64,000 nucleotides of DNA from NCBI RefSeq assembly GCF_003325755.1, contig NZ_QORI02000007.1:62001-126000 (forward strand). Direction: 5' to 3'. A program made the translations under genes and the position numbers. Position 1 is the stretch's first letter. The number at the start of each line of letters is the position of its first letter. Under the pieces are notes generated by a model that saw only the letters and a list, made by a program, of their open reading frames with translations, made no database searches and had not been told where the DNA came from. Shown in pieces: positions 31,705 to 41,617 of this stretch. Source of the DNA: Pseudomonas sp. SST3 (GTDB taxonomy: Bacteria; Pseudomonadota; Gammaproteobacteria; Pseudomonadales; Pseudomonadaceae).

Positions 31705-32931
31705 TTAGATATCCAGCAGCAGGCGGGCCGGATCTTCCAGCAGGTTCTTGATGGTCACCAGGAAGCTGACCGCTTCCTTGCCATCGATCAGGCGGTGATC
31801 GTAGGACAGCGCCAAGTACATCATTGGCCGGATGACCACCTGACCGTTGACGGCCATTGGGCGTTGCAGAATGTTGTGCATGCCCAGAATGGCGGCCTGC
31901 GGCGGGTTGACGATCGGGGTCGACATCATCGAGCCGAAAGTACCGCCGTTGGTGATGGTGAACGTGCCACCGGTCATTTCGTCGATCGACAGCTTGCCAT
32001 CACGCGCCTTCTTACCGAAGGTGGCGATGCCGCTTTCAACTTCGGCCAGGTTCATCAGCTCCGCATTACGCAGCACCGGTACAACCAGACCACGATCGCT
32101 GGAGACGGCGACGCCGATGTCCTGATAGCCGTGGTAAACGATGTCCGTGCCGTCGATAGAAGCGTTGACCGCTGGGAAGCGCTTCAGCGCCTCGACCGAC
32201 GCCTTGACGAAGAAGGACATGAAGCCCAGACGCACGCCGTTGTGAGTCTTCTCGAACAGCTCCTTGTACTTCGAACGCAGGGCCATGACTTCGGTCATGT
32301 CGACTTCGTTGAAGGTAGTCAGCATCGCCATGTTCGACTGTGCTTCGACCAGACGCTCGGCCACTTTGGCACGCAGGCGGGTCATTGGCACGCGCTTCTC
32401 GGTGCGATCACCGGCAGCAGCAACGGGTGCAGCGGCAGCGCTAGCCGCCGGCTTGGCCGCAGCGGGCGCGGATTTCTTGGCTTCGATGGCGGCAACCAGA
32501 TCTTCCTTGGTGACGCGACCGTCTTTACCGGTGCCTTTGACGCTGTTGGGGTCGATACCGTTCTCTTCGGCGAGCTTGCGCGCGGCGGGAGCGAGGATGG
32601 CGTCTTCACCACCAGCAGCGGGCGCGGCTGTCGCAGCGGCAGGCGCGGCAGCAGTTTCGGCCGGGGCAGCGGCTGGGGCAGCGCTGGCGGTTGCGCCGGC
32701 TTCCAGCTTGCCGAGCAGCTCGCCGCTAAGCACGGTGTCGCCTTCGTTCTTGACGATTTCAGTCAGAACGCCGTCCGCTTCGGCCAGTACTTCCATTACG
32801 ACTTTGTCGGTTTCGATGTCGACGATCAGCTCGTCACGCTTGACCGCTTCGCCCGGCTGCTTGTGCCAGGTGGCAACGGTGCCGTCAGCAACCGATTCCG
32901 GGAATTGGGGGGCTTTAATCTCGATAGCCAT
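31705..32931 (-). CDS. sucB: Dihydrolipoamide succinyltransferase (E2)
   Basis: 408 residues. One lipoyl domain (Lys in ETDKVVMEV, near residue 43), an Ala/Pro-rich linker (about 78-105), an E3/E1-binding domain ([18 protein letters not shown]) and the catalytic core with [10 protein letters not shown]. The Ala/Pro linker explains the long antisense reading frame here. Followed by lpdG after 96 bp that contains a GCAAGC / GCTTGC hairpin. Confidence 0.97.
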   Translation of the reverse strand: MAIEIKAPQFPESVADGTVATWHKQPGEAVKRDELIVDIETDKVVMEVLAEADGVLTEIVKNEGDTVLSGELLGKLEAGATASAAPAAAPAETAAAPAAATAAPAAGGEDAILAPAARKLAEENGIDPNSVKGTGKDGRVTKEDLVAAIEAKKSAPAAAKPAASAAAAPVAAAGDRTEKRVPMTRLRAKVAERLVEAQSNMAMLTTFNEVDMTEVMALRSKYKELFEKTHNGVRLGFMSFFVKASVEALKRFPAVNASIDGTDIVYHGYQDIGVAVSSDRGLVVPVLRNAELMNLAEVESGIATFGKKARDGKLSIDEMTGGTFTITNGGTFGSMMSTPIVNPPQAAILGMHNILQRPMAVNGQVVIRPMMYLALSYDHRLIDGKEAVSFLVTIKNLLEDPARLLLDI

Positions 32932-32999
32932 TAGCTGGGTCCTATTTGATTCGGTTTCTACATCGAGGCCGCATTATCGCGACCTCTTGCGGGAGCGAC

Positions 33000-35831
33000 T
33001 TAAATGGTGAACGCGTCCTGCAGCAGCTTTTCCTGCTGCTCGGCATGCATGGAGGCGTAGCCGACAGCAGGCGCAGCAGAAGCTTCACGACCCGCGTATT
33101 GCAGGAACAGCTCCTTCTTGTGCGCGACGGCGACACGACGCATGTGATGCTGGCTGCAATACCATGCCCCCTGGTTCATCGGCTCTTCTTGACACCAGAC
33201 GATGCTCTTGAGGTTCTGGTACGGAGCAAGCACTTCGGCCAGATCCTCTTCCGGGAACGGGTAAAGCTGCTCGAGACGAATGATCGCGATATCTTCGCGG
33301 CCTTCGTTGCGGCGCTTGTCCAGCAGATCGTAGTAGACCTTGCCACTGCACATGATCAAGCGCTCGACCTTGCCCGGCTCGATCTGATCGATTTCCGGGA
33401 TCACGGTCAGGAACGAGCCCTGAGTCAGCTCTTCCAGCGTCGAAGTCGCCAACTTGTGACGAAGCAAAGACTTCGGCGTCAGCGCCACCAGCGGCTTGCG
33501 CAGCGGGCGGATCGCCTGCCGGCGCAGCATGTGGTAGACCTGTGCCGGCGTGGTCGGTACGCAGACCTGAATGTTGTGCTCGGCGCACAGCTGCAGGTAG
33601 CGTTCCAGACGAGCGGAGGAATGCTCCGGACCCTGCCCTTCGTAGCCGTGCGGCAGCAGCATCGTCAGACCGCAAAGGCGACCCCACTTGTGCTCACCGC
33701 TGGTGATGAACTGGTCGATGACGACCTGTGCACCGTTGGCGAAGTCACCGAACTGAGCTTCCCAGACCACAAGCGCGTTGGGCATCGTGGTGGCATAACC
33801 GTATTCGAACGCAAGCACGGCTTCTTCCGACAGGAAGGAATCGTACAGATCGAAGCGCGGCTGCCCCTCGTATAGATGCTGCAGCGGAATATAGGTGCTG
33901 CCGTCTTTCTGATTGTGCAGCGCGGCATGGCGATGCGAGAAGGTGCCGCGCCCCACATCCTGACCACTGATGCGCACCGGATGACCTTCGAACAACAGGG
34001 TCGCGTAGGCCAGTGTCTCGGCATAACCCCAGTTGATTGCCAGGGCACCAGCTCCCATCTTCTGGCGATCTTCGAGAATCTTCGAAACCTGACGCTGTAC
34101 CACGAAGCCTTCCGGGATCGCCAGCATCTTGCTGGACAGTTCCTGGAGGGCTTTCAGGTCGAAACGCGTATCGTGGCGGGCAGTCCAGGCATGGCCCAGG
34201 TACGGGCGCCAGTCAACGAAGAGCTCCTTGTTCGGCTCCTTGACCAAGCTCTTGACCACATGCAGGCCATTGTCCAGGGCGGTTCGATATTCATCGACCT
34301 TGCCTTGGACCTGAGCCTCTTCCAGCACTTTCGACTGGATCAACGAATCGGCGTACAGCTCGCGGGTGGTGCGCTGCTTGGCGATCTTCTGATACATGAG
34401 CGGCTGGGTGCCGCTCGGCTCATCAGCTTCGTTGTGGCCACGACGGCGGTAGCAGATCAGGTCGATGACAATGTCGCGCTTGAACTGCATGCGGTAATCG
34501 ACAGCCAGCTGCGTAATGAACAGCACAGCTTCCGGGTCGTCCGCGTTCACGTGGAAGATCGGCGCCTGGATCATCTTCGCAACGTCGGTCGCGTACTCGG
34601 TGGAGCGCGCATCTTCCTGCTTGTTGGTGGTGAAGCCGACCTGATTGTTGATCACGATACGGATGGTGCCGCCAGTCCGATAGGCCCGGGTCTGGGACAT
34701 CTGGAAGGTTTCCATCACCACGCCCTGCCCCGCAACCGCGGCGTCGCCATGAATGGTCACCGGAAGGACCTTATCGCCAACCGGGTCGCTACGGCGATCC
34801 TGACGCGCACGAACGGAGCCTTCGACCACTGGAGAAACGATTTCCAGGTGGGACGGGTTGAACGCCATCGCCAGATGGATCTCGCCACCCGGGCTCATCA
34901 CATTCGAGGAGAAACCTTGGTGATACTTGACATCACCGGAGCTGAGCCCTTCGACCTTCTTGCCTTCGAATTCGTCGAAGAGGTCGCGCGGATTCTTGCC
35001 GAAGGTGTTGACCAGCACGTTGAGGCGGCCGCGATGGGCCATGCCGATCACGATTTCCTTGGTACCGTACGAGCCGGAGCGCTGGATGATTTCGTCGAGC
35101 AGCGGGATCAGACTCTCGCCACCTTCCAGACCGAAGCGCTTCGTCCCCGGATACTTGGTGCCCAGGTACTTCTCAAGCCCTTCGGCTGCAGTAAGACGCT
35201 CGAGCAAATGGCATTTGATCTCCGACGAGAAGACAGGACGCCCGCGAACGCTTTCCAGGCGTTGGATAAACCAGTTGCGCTGATCCGAATCGACAATATG
35301 AGTAAATTCAGCACCGATGGTGCGGCAATAAGTCTCTTGCAGCGCCTGGTGGATTTCTCGCAAGGTGGCCTGATCCTTGCCCATGGCGAGATCGCCAGTA
35401 CGGAAAACCGTATCCAGATCGGCCTCGGTCAAACCGTAGTTGTTGATTGACAGATCAGCCGGCGCTGGGCGCTGTTGCAAGCCGAGCGGATCGAGCTGAG
35501 CAGCCTGATGGCCGCGCATCCGGTACGCCTGGATCAGACGCAGAACCTCGACCTGCTTCTTCTCGTGCTCGCTACTGACGCTGCCTGCCGAAACAGGCTG
35601 GGCACGACGCTGGTTCTTGGCCAGCAGGACGAAGTGATCGCGGATTGTCGAATGCGATACGTCGGCCGCAGCCCCGCCACTGACGGGCAGCTTCTGGAAG
35701 TAGGTGCGCCACTCTTCGGGCACAGCGTTGGGATCGTGCAGGTAGAGCTCATAAAGCTCTTCCACATAGGCAGCGTTACCACCGGATAGGTGGGCACTGT
35801 CCCACATGCGCTGCATTACGCTTTCTTGCAT
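33000..35831 (-). CDS. sucA: 2-oxoglutarate dehydrogenase E1 component
   Basis: 943 residues, ThDP-dependent. N-terminal DXXX segment (MQRMWDSAHLSGGNAAYVEELY), GMAHRGRLNVLVN, a nucleotide/ThDP region with GDAAVAGQGVVMETFQMS and INNQVGFTT, and transketolase-like C-terminal domain (GQDVGRGTFSHRHA). Length is normal for Proteobacteria. sucB starts 68 bp downstream. Confidence 0.97.
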   Translation of the reverse strand: MQESVMQRMWDSAHLSGGNAAYVEELYELYLHDPNAVPEEWRTYFQKLPVSGGAAADVSHSTIRDHFVLLAKNQRRAQPVSAGSVSSEHEKKQVEVLRLIQAYRMRGHQAAQLDPLGLQQRPAPADLSINNYGLTEADLDTVFRTGDLAMGKDQATLREIHQALQETYCRTIGAEFTHIVDSDQRNWFIQRLESVRGRPVFSSEIKCHLLERLTAAEGLEKYLGTKYPGTKRFGLEGGESLIPLLDEIIQRSGSYGTKEIVIGMAHRGRLNVLVNTFGKNPRDLFDEFEGKKVEGLSSGDVKYHQGFSSNVMSPGGEIHLAMAFNPSHLEIVSPVVEGSVRARQDRRSDPVGDKVLPVTIHGDAAVAGQGVVMETFQMSQTRAYRTGGTIRIVINNQVGFTTNKQEDARSTEYATDVAKMIQAPIFHVNADDPEAVLFITQLAVDYRMQFKRDIVIDLICYRRRGHNEADEPSGTQPLMYQKIAKQRTTRELYADSLIQSKVLEEAQVQGKVDEYRTALDNGLHVVKSLVKEPNKELFVDWRPYLGHAWTARHDTRFDLKALQELSSKMLAIPEGFVVQRQVSKILEDRQKMGAGALAINWGYAETLAYATLLFEGHPVRISGQDVGRGTFSHRHAALHNQKDGSTYIPLQHLYEGQPRFDLYDSFLSEEAVLAFEYGYATTMPNALVVWEAQFGDFANGAQVVIDQFITSGEHKWGRLCGLTMLLPHGYEGQGPEHSSARLERYLQLCAEHNIQVCVPTTPAQVYHMLRRQAIRPLRKPLVALTPKSLLRHKLATSTLEELTQGSFLTVIPEIDQIEPGKVERLIMCSGKVYYDLLDKRRNEGREDIAIIRLEQLYPFPEEDLAEVLAPYQNLKSIVWCQEEPMNQGAWYCSQHHMRRVAVAHKKELFLQYAGREASAAPAVGYASMHAEQQEKLLQDAFTI

Positions 35832-36026
35832 GTCTGGTCACCTTCGATAAGGAGACACCACCAGCGTGGAGACCGCAGCATGACTTCCCAAGTTCTGAAG
35901 CAGCGACCCAGGTAAAGCCACTACGGACCGCGCAGATAGTTTCCGAGAACCACCCCGGATGCTCCTGCTGGTCATCAAATTTTCAGAGCGAAACCCCGGC
36001 TTTGTGAGCTGGGACTCCTACTAAGA

Positions 36027-36059
36027 CTACGGCGCCGAGCTTGAACTACGGCGCCGTAG
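36027..36059 (-). promoter_or_regulatory. Strong hairpin in the sdhB-sucA spacer
   Basis: CTACGGCGCCG / CGGCGCCGTAG, perfect 11-bp stem with an 11-nt loop. The right half is also a self-complementary 14-mer (CTACGGCGCCGTAG). It lies 63 bp after the sdhB stop in a 290-bp spacer that has no gene. No T run follows, so it may be a processing or stability element, a weak terminator, or part of a sucA leader. Confidence 0.55.
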
Positions 36060-36121
36060 GTGTCGCGGTGAAGCATTACCGGCCCACGATTACGCGAATA
36101 ATCACAGGCACTCAGGGCGCA

Positions 36122-36826
36122 TCAGGTTGCGCTCTGCAGCAGCATGTTGCGCACGTGGCCAATCGCTTTGGTCGGGTTCAACCCTTTCGGGCAAACGCTC
36201 ACGCAGTTCATGATGCCGCGGCAGCGGAACACGCTGAACGGATCGTCCAGCGCAGCCAGACGGTTCTCAGTCTCGGTATCGCGGCTATCGGCCAGGAAAC
36301 GGTAGGCCTGAAGCAGCGCAGCGGGGCCAAGGAACTTGTCCGGGTTCCACCAGAAGGACGGGCAGCTGGTCGAGCAGCAAGCGCACAGAATGCACTCGTA
36401 CAGACCATCAAGCTTCTCGCGATCTTCCGGGCTTTGCAGACGTTCGATAGCCGGAGCCGGCGTATCGTTCATCAAATAAGGGCGAACCTTCTCGTACTGC
36501 TTATAGAAGATGCCCATATCAACCGCCAAGTCACGAATAACTGGCAAACCAGGTAGCGGACGCACCACCAGCTTGTTGCCTTTGACCACGGAGGACAGCG
36601 GTGTAATGCAGGCAAGACCATTCTTACCGTTCAGGTTCATGCCATCGGAGCCGCAAACCCCTTCGCGGCAAGAGCGACGATAGGAGAAACCTTCGTCCTG
36701 CTCTTTGATCAAAGCCAGCACGTCCAGCACCATCAGGTCTTTCCCATCGGTATTGACCTGAAAGTCCTGCATATACGGCTTTTCGTCTTTATCCGGGTTG
36801 TAGCGATAAACGCTCACTTGCAACAT
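36122..36826 (-). CDS. sdhB: Succinate dehydrogenase iron-sulfur subunit
   Basis: 234 residues with all cluster motifs: 2Fe-2S (SCREGVCGSDGMNLNG...C), 4Fe-4S (CILCACCSTSCPSFWWN) and 3Fe-4S (CRGIMNCVSVCPKGLNP). It passes electrons from the FAD in SdhA to the membrane quinone. Follows sdhA by 10 bp. Confidence 0.97.
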   Translation of the reverse strand: MLQVSVYRYNPDKDEKPYMQDFQVNTDGKDLMVLDVLALIKEQDEGFSYRRSCREGVCGSDGMNLNGKNGLACITPLSSVVKGNKLVVRPLPGLPVIRDLAVDMGIFYKQYEKVRPYLMNDTPAPAIERLQSPEDREKLDGLYECILCACCSTSCPSFWWNPDKFLGPAALLQAYRFLADSRDTETENRLAALDDPFSVFRCRGIMNCVSVCPKGLNPTKAIGHVRNMLLQSAT

Positions 36827-36836
36827 ATCGGCGACC

Positions 36837-38609
36837 TCAGTAAGTCCGGACCTTGGGTTCGAAAGTCGGAACTGTCTTCGGAGAGAAGTTCACGGCCCGC
36901 TTGGCTACACGCTTTTCACCTGGGAAGTACAGGGTGTGGCACAGCCAGTTTTCATCATCACGCTCTTCGAAATCTTCACGGGCATGGGCACCGCGGGACT
37001 CCTTGCGGTTCTCGGCCGCAATCGCAGTCGCCTCAGCCACTTCGAGCAGGTTCTGCAACTCCAGCGCTTCGATACGCGCCGTGTTGAAGGCCTGGCTCTT
37101 GTCAGAGATCTTCACGGTAGCGATGCGCTGACGCAGATCAGCAAGCTGAGCGATGCCCTTCTGCATGTATTCGCCAGTACGGAACACACCGAAGTAGTTC
37201 TGCATGCAGCTCTGCAGCTCTTTGCGCAGCGAGGCAACGTCTTCACCAGCAGTACGCTCGTTCAGCGAGGCCAGGCGGTTCAGGGCTACGTCCAGATCGG
37301 TTTCGGTAGCACCGCGATGCTCGATACCGTCCTTGAGTGCCTTTTCCAGATGCAGACCGGCCGCGCGACCGAATACAACCAGATCCAGCAGCGAGTTGCC
37401 GCCGAGACGGTTGGCGCCATGCACGGATACACAAGCTACTTCACCAACCGCGAACAGCCCGTCGATGATCTTGTCGTTGCCGTTGGCATCCTGAGTCATG
37501 GCCTGGCCATGGATGTTGGTGGCGATACCACCCATCATGTAATGGCAGGTCGGAACCACAGGCACCGGAGCAGTAACTGGATCAACGTGAGCAAATGTCT
37601 TGGACAGCTCGCAGATGCCTGGCAGGCGGCTGTGCAGCACTTCCTCACCGAGATGATCGAGCTTCAGCATCACATGATCGCCATCCGGACCGCAGCCATT
37701 GCCGGCCAGGATTTCCTTGACCATGGAGCGGGCGACAACGTCACGGCCAGCCAGATCCTTCGCGTTCGGAGCATAACGCTCCATGAAACGCTCGCCATGC
37801 TTGTTGATCAGGTAACCACCCTCGCCACGGCAACCTTCGGTTACCAGCACTCCGGCACCGGCGATACCGGTTGGGTGGAACTGCCACATTTCGATGTCCT
37901 GAACCGGCACACCAGCACGCAGCGCCATACCGATACCGTCGCCGGTATTGATCAGGGCGTTGGTCGTCGATGCGTAGATACGACCCGCACCACCGGTAGC
38001 CAGAACCACTGCCTTGGAACGGATATAGACTGTTTCGCCATTCTCAATGCAGATCGCAATGATGCCAACGATGGCGCCATCCTGGTTCTTCACCAGATCC
38101 ACGCCATACCATTCATTAAGGAAGGAGGTACCCGCCTTCAGGTTCGCCTGGTAAAGGGTGTGCAGCAGCGCATGACCGGTACGGTCTGCGGCAGCACAGG
38201 TACGAGCCGCCTGACCACCTTTACCGTAGTCCTTCGACTGACCGCCGAACGGACGCTGGTAGATGCGACCCTGCTCGGTACGGGAAAAGGGCAAGCCCAT
38301 ATGCTCCAGCTCGAACACGGCCTCAGGACCAACGGAACACATGTATTCGATAGCGTCCTGGTCACCGATGTAATCGGAACCCTTGACGGTATCGTACATA
38401 TGCCAGCGCCAATCATCGTTCGGATCGGCCGAAGCGATGGCGCAGGTGATGCCACCCTGAGCGGATACGGTATGTGAGCGCGTCGGGAACACCTTGGTCA
38501 CTACCGCAGTTTTATGGCCGCCCTGGGCCAACTGCAACGCAGCACGCATGCCCGCGCCGCCGCCACCAATAATGATGGCGTCATAAGAAAGAGTACGAAT
38601 GCTAGCCAT
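36837..38609 (-). CDS. sdhA: Succinate dehydrogenase flavoprotein subunit
   Basis: 590 residues. FAD-binding [17 protein letters not shown], the covalent-FAD His in [11 protein letters not shown], and active-site residues in [21 protein letters not shown] are intact. Catalyses succinate to fumarate on the cytoplasmic side. Three bases separate it from sdhD. Confidence 0.97.
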   Translation of the reverse strand: MASIRTLSYDAIIIGGGGAGMRAALQLAQGGHKTAVVTKVFPTRSHTVSAQGGITCAIASADPNDDWRWHMYDTVKGSDYIGDQDAIEYMCSVGPEAVFELEHMGLPFSRTEQGRIYQRPFGGQSKDYGKGGQAARTCAAADRTGHALLHTLYQANLKAGTSFLNEWYGVDLVKNQDGAIVGIIAICIENGETVYIRSKAVVLATGGAGRIYASTTNALINTGDGIGMALRAGVPVQDIEMWQFHPTGIAGAGVLVTEGCRGEGGYLINKHGERFMERYAPNAKDLAGRDVVARSMVKEILAGNGCGPDGDHVMLKLDHLGEEVLHSRLPGICELSKTFAHVDPVTAPVPVVPTCHYMMGGIATNIHGQAMTQDANGNDKIIDGLFAVGEVACVSVHGANRLGGNSLLDLVVFGRAAGLHLEKALKDGIEHRGATETDLDVALNRLASLNERTAGEDVASLRKELQSCMQNYFGVFRTGEYMQKGIAQLADLRQRIATVKISDKSQAFNTARIEALELQNLLEVAEATAIAAENRKESRGAHAREDFEERDDENWLCHTLYFPGEKRVAKRAVNFSPKTVPTFEPKVRTY

Positions 38610-38612
38610 GGA

Positions 38613-38981
38613 TCAGATACCCCAAAGAATCTGCACACCCCAGACGAAGAACGTGAACATGGCGATGCCACACACTGCCTGGAAGAGGAAACGCACACCG
38701 GTAGCCCACTTACCGATTGCCATGTTGGTCAGGTAGTCAGTGGAAATCGTCCACATACCAACCCATGCATGCACACTCAGAGCGACCAGCGCTAGAAGGC
38801 TGAAAATGCGCATCCAGGTAGCCGAGAACAGCTCCTGCCACTGGGCGTATTCCAGCCCTGGGTTCACAACCAGGTATCCGATCAGGAAAAGAAAATAAGC
38901 CGCGAGAACCACTGCAGAAACGCGCTGAGCCATCCAGTCGTAAAGGCCCGAACGGGAAAAGTTCGTGACGTTGGTTACCAT
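38613..38981 (-). CDS. sdhD: Succinate dehydrogenase membrane anchor subunit
   Basis: 122 residues, three transmembrane helices with QRVSAVVLAAYFLF and HAWVGMWTISTDY. The start (MVTNVTNFSRSG) overlaps the sdhC stop by seven bases; a GTG two codons upstream is the alternative. Binds heme b and ubiquinone with SdhC. Confidence 0.93.
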   Translation of the reverse strand: MVTNVTNFSRSGLYDWMAQRVSAVVLAAYFLFLIGYLVVNPGLEYAQWQELFSATWMRIFSLLALVALSVHAWVGMWTISTDYLTNMAIGKWATGVRFLFQAVCGIAMFTFFVWGVQILWGI

Positions 38982-39349
38982 ATCCACACTCCCGCCAGCA
39001 CGATCAGCACCGCCGAAACGGCCAGAACAATTTTCGAGCCCAGCTTGCCGCCTTCCAGCGTCTCACCATGCCCCGTGTCCATGATCAGGTGACGCACGCC
39101 GGCCACCAGGTGATACAACAGTGCAGACAGCAAAACCCAGACCACCAACTTAGCCAACGGACTACTGATATACGCCTTTACTTCTTCAAAGCCTTCGGCA
39201 GAAGAAAGCGATGCATCCAGCGCAAGCAGCAGAATGGCCACACCTACAAACAGAACCACGCCGGAAACGCGGTGGAGGATCGAGGTGTAAGCAGTGATAG
39301 GGAGTTTTATTGTCCTAAGATCTAGGTTTACAGGTCGTTGGCTTTTCAC
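38975..39349 (-). CDS. sdhC: Succinate dehydrogenase cytochrome b556 subunit, GTG start
   Basis: 124 residues, three transmembrane helices. HRVSGVVLFVG and the heme-ligand region HLIMDTGH are present. The start is GTG with a seven-A run four bases before it and no purine-rich ribosome-binding site, which is unusual for the first gene of a heavily expressed operon. First gene of sdhCDAB, about 125 nt after its promoter. Confidence 0.94.
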   Translation of the reverse strand: MKSQRPVNLDLRTIKLPITAYTSILHRVSGVVLFVGVAILLLALDASLSSAEGFEEVKAYISSPLAKLVVWVLLSALLYHLVAGVRHLIMDTGHGETLEGGKLGSKIVLAVSAVLIVLAGVWIW

Positions 39350-39480
39350 GGCTTTTTTTCACACTTGAGAGCCCCAAAAACGCAGGGCAAGTTGTTGGGA
39401 AGAGCACGCAGCGGTACCCGCCACCCACGAGTGACAACCCACAGGAAACTGCCTGTTAGGCCCCTGCCGGTCGGTCGCCG

Positions 39481-39509
39481 ATTATAAACAGTTAGGTCGC
39501 TAATGACAA
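39481..39509 (-). promoter_or_regulatory. Sigma-70 promoter of sdhCDAB
   Basis: Minus strand TTGTCA (39504-39509), 17-nt spacer, TATAAT (39481-39486). The -10 is perfect and the -35 has five of six matches. Predicted start near 39474, giving a leader of about 125 nt before the sdhC GTG. Confidence 0.8.
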
Positions 39510-39625
39510 TGTGGTGAAGTGCCACTAAAGGCGCATGGCGCCCCTGATTACAAATGCCGTAAATAGGCTTTTCTTTGTTGCGAATTCACCCGTAAATCCC
39601 CTCTGCTGCAGGCAGCCCGCGCAAA

Positions 39626-39653
39626 TTGACTTTGAGATTTATCTCACTATAGT
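39626..39653 (+). promoter_or_regulatory. Sigma-70 promoter of gltA
   Basis: TTGACT (39626-39631), 16-nt spacer, TATAGT (39648-39653). Five of six matches in each box. The start would be near 39660, about 50 nt before the ATG. Confidence 0.75.
39633..39646. promoter_or_regulatory. Palindrome inside the gltA promoter spacer
   Basis: TGAGAT / ATCTCA around TT, a perfect 14-bp palindrome occupying almost the entire 16-bp space between -35 and -10. A candidate operator; the regulator is not identified. Confidence 0.5.
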
Positions 39654-39711
39654 GATGCGGGCCCTGCGTGGGGGGCCATGATGATTCCAAGCATAAGACA
39701 GGAGGCCATAC

Positions 39712-40983
39712 ATGGCTGACAACAAAGCGCAGTTGATCATCGAAGGCGCAGACGCCATCGAACTGCCCGTTTTAACCGGCACCGTAGGGCCTGACGTAAT
39801 TGATGTACGAGGCTTGACCTCCACGGGTCGCTTCACTTTCGACCCCGGCTTCATGTCCACCGCCTCTTGCGAATCCAAGATCACCTATATCGATGGTGAT
39901 AAAGGCATTCTGCTGCACCGCGGCTACCCGATCGAACAGCTCGCTGAAAAGTCCGACTATCTCGAGACTTGCTATCTTCTGCTGAATGGCGAACTGCCAA
40001 CCGCCGAAGAAAAGGCGAAATTCATCAGTACCGTGAAAAACCACACCATGGTTCACGAGCAGCTCAAGTCGTTCCTCAACGGTTTCCGCCGCGATGCGCA
40101 CCCGATGGCCATCATGTGCGGTGTTGTTGGCGCACTGTCCGCCTTCTATCACGACTCCCTGGACATCAACGACCCGCACCACCGCGAAATTTCCGCCGTG
40201 CGCCTGGTCGCGAAGATGCCAACCCTGGCGGCGATGGTTTACAAATACTCCATGGGTCAGCCGATGATGTATCCGCGCAACGACCTGAACTACGCTGAAA
40301 ACTTCCTGCACATGATGTTCAACACACCCTGTGAAGTGAAGCCGATCAGCCCCGTTCTGGCCAAAGCGATGGACCGCATCTTCATCCTCCACGCGGACCA
40401 TGAGCAGAACGCTTCCACTTCCACTGTTCGCCTGGCCGGCTCCACCGGCGCCAACCCCTTCGCTTGTATCGCTGCTGGTATCGCGGCGCTCTGGGGTCCG
40501 GCACACGGCGGTGCGAACGAAGCCGTTCTCACTATGCTGGACGAAATCGGCGATGTATCGAACATCGAAAAATTCCTGGCCAAGGCCAAGGACAAGAACG
40601 ATCCGTTCAAGCTGATGGGCTTCGGTCACCGCGTCTACAAGAACTTCGACCCTCGGGCGAAGGTCATGAAGCAGACCTGCGACGAAGTCCTGGGCGAGCT
40701 GGGCATCAACGATCCGCAACTCGAGTTGGCAATGAAGCTGGAAGAGATCGCACTGAACGATCCCTACTTCGCCGAGCGCAACCTGTACCCGAACGTTGAC
40801 TTCTACTCGGGAATCATCCTTAAGGCGATCGGCATTCCGACCAGCATGTTCACCGTGATCTTCGCCCTGGCCCGCACGGTCGGCTGGATCTCGCACTGGA
40901 AAGAAATGATCGCAATGGGCCAGAAGATCGGCCGCCCGCGTCAGCTATACACCGGTCATCCCCAGCGCGATCTGCAACGCTGA
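39712..40983 (+). CDS. gltA: Citrate synthase
   Basis: 423 residues of the hexameric, NADH-inhibited Gram-negative type, judged by the N-terminal extension. Catalytic His in [10 protein letters not shown] and [27 protein letters not shown], and Asp in NVDFYSGI. Divergent from sdhCDAB across 362 bp that hold both promoters and no gene, so entry to the cycle and the succinate steps share one regulatory region. Confidence 0.97.
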   Translation: MADNKAQLIIEGADAIELPVLTGTVGPDVIDVRGLTSTGRFTFDPGFMSTASCESKITYIDGDKGILLHRGYPIEQLAEKSDYLETCYLLLNGELPTAEEKAKFISTVKNHTMVHEQLKSFLNGFRRDAHPMAIMCGVVGALSAFYHDSLDINDPHHREISAVRLVAKMPTLAAMVYKYSMGQPMMYPRNDLNYAENFLHMMFNTPCEVKPISPVLAKAMDRIFILHADHEQNASTSTVRLAGSTGANPFACIAAGIAALWGPAHGGANEAVLTMLDEIGDVSNIEKFLAKAKDKNDPFKLMGFGHRVYKNFDPRAKVMKQTCDEVLGELGINDPQLELAMKLEEIALNDPYFAERNLYPNVDFYSGIILKAIGIPTSMFTVIFALARTVGWISHWKEMIAMGQKIGRPRQLYTGHPQRDLQR

Positions 40984-41002
40984 GGCTTAGCCGGATTACG
41001 AG

Positions 41003-41030
41003 AAAGGCCGCCGACTTGGCGGCCTTTTTT
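41003..41030 (+). terminator. Terminator of gltA
   Basis: AAAGGCCGCC / GGCGGCCTTT stem around GACTT, followed by a TTTTTT run, 19 bp after the gltA stop. Confidence 0.92.
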
Positions 41031-41218
41031 GTCTGTGTGACCCAGAGAGCTATATCAGTGCACCCAACCGCTCTCGCCGTTAGATACGCACCCATCCGGA
41101 TCAGCACGAAGCGCCTCGCTTTTGTGGAGACCCTCTCGGCGCGCAGCTCTCCCTGCTGCGGACGATCACAACGCTTGCACGCGTAGTACCGCTCCAGCGC
41201 GCATGTCCCCAATCACCA

Positions 41219-41470
41219 TCACCCAGTCGCCTGCTCCAGCCAGCCGAGCAATCGAATCGCATCCTGTCGGTTATCACCGCAGACCAGAGTGTCCGCTTGG
41301 AACGCAGCACAGACAGCAGGCCGGGACGGCTGGCCAAATAACCCACAGAGGTTACGCTCGGAAAGATGCAGACAACGCTCTCCAGCTGGCTTTCCAAATG
41401 GCATGCCAGGAATCGGTGAACTGATAGAGGGAGCAATACAACAGGCACCGCAACCGGGACGGCAATTCAT
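41219..41470 (-). CDS. YkgJ family cysteine cluster protein
   Basis: 83 residues, beginning MNCRPGCGACC. Eight Cys residues, at positions 3, 7, 10, 11, 33, 42, 54 and 64, match the YkgJ / UPF0153 pattern, thought to bind a metal or iron-sulfur cluster. The start at 41470 is set by the conserved N-terminal motif; the open frame runs further upstream without conservation. Gap 41031-41218 shows a fragment similar to the repeat at 47029-47163 but no gene. Confidence 0.85.
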   Translation of the reverse strand: MNCRPGCGACCIAPSISSPIPGMPFGKPAGERCLHLSERNLCGLFGQPSRPAVCAAFQADTLVCGDNRQDAIRLLGWLEQATG

Positions 41471-41617
41471 TCCAATCATCCGAAATGAAAAAAAACGGGG
41501 CGGCGATAATAATGGCAGCTCGACCAAAAGGCACTAGCGCTACCAGACGCCCATCGGGCCACTTGCGAGACCATGCGATGAACCAATAGGATCCGCCACC
41601 GCCCGGAGTAACACCGC

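Noticed and set aside
31702..32934. 410-codon plus-strand open frame covering sucB almost exactly
   Set aside because: It is the reverse complement of sucB; the Ala/Pro-rich linker leaves few stop codons in the opposite frame.
33876..35450. 524-codon plus-strand open frame within sucA
   Set aside because: Antisense shadow of sucA with no recognisable motif or ribosome-binding site.
36936..38477. 513-codon plus-strand open frame within sdhA
   Set aside because: Antisense shadow; sdhA is complete with all active-site residues.
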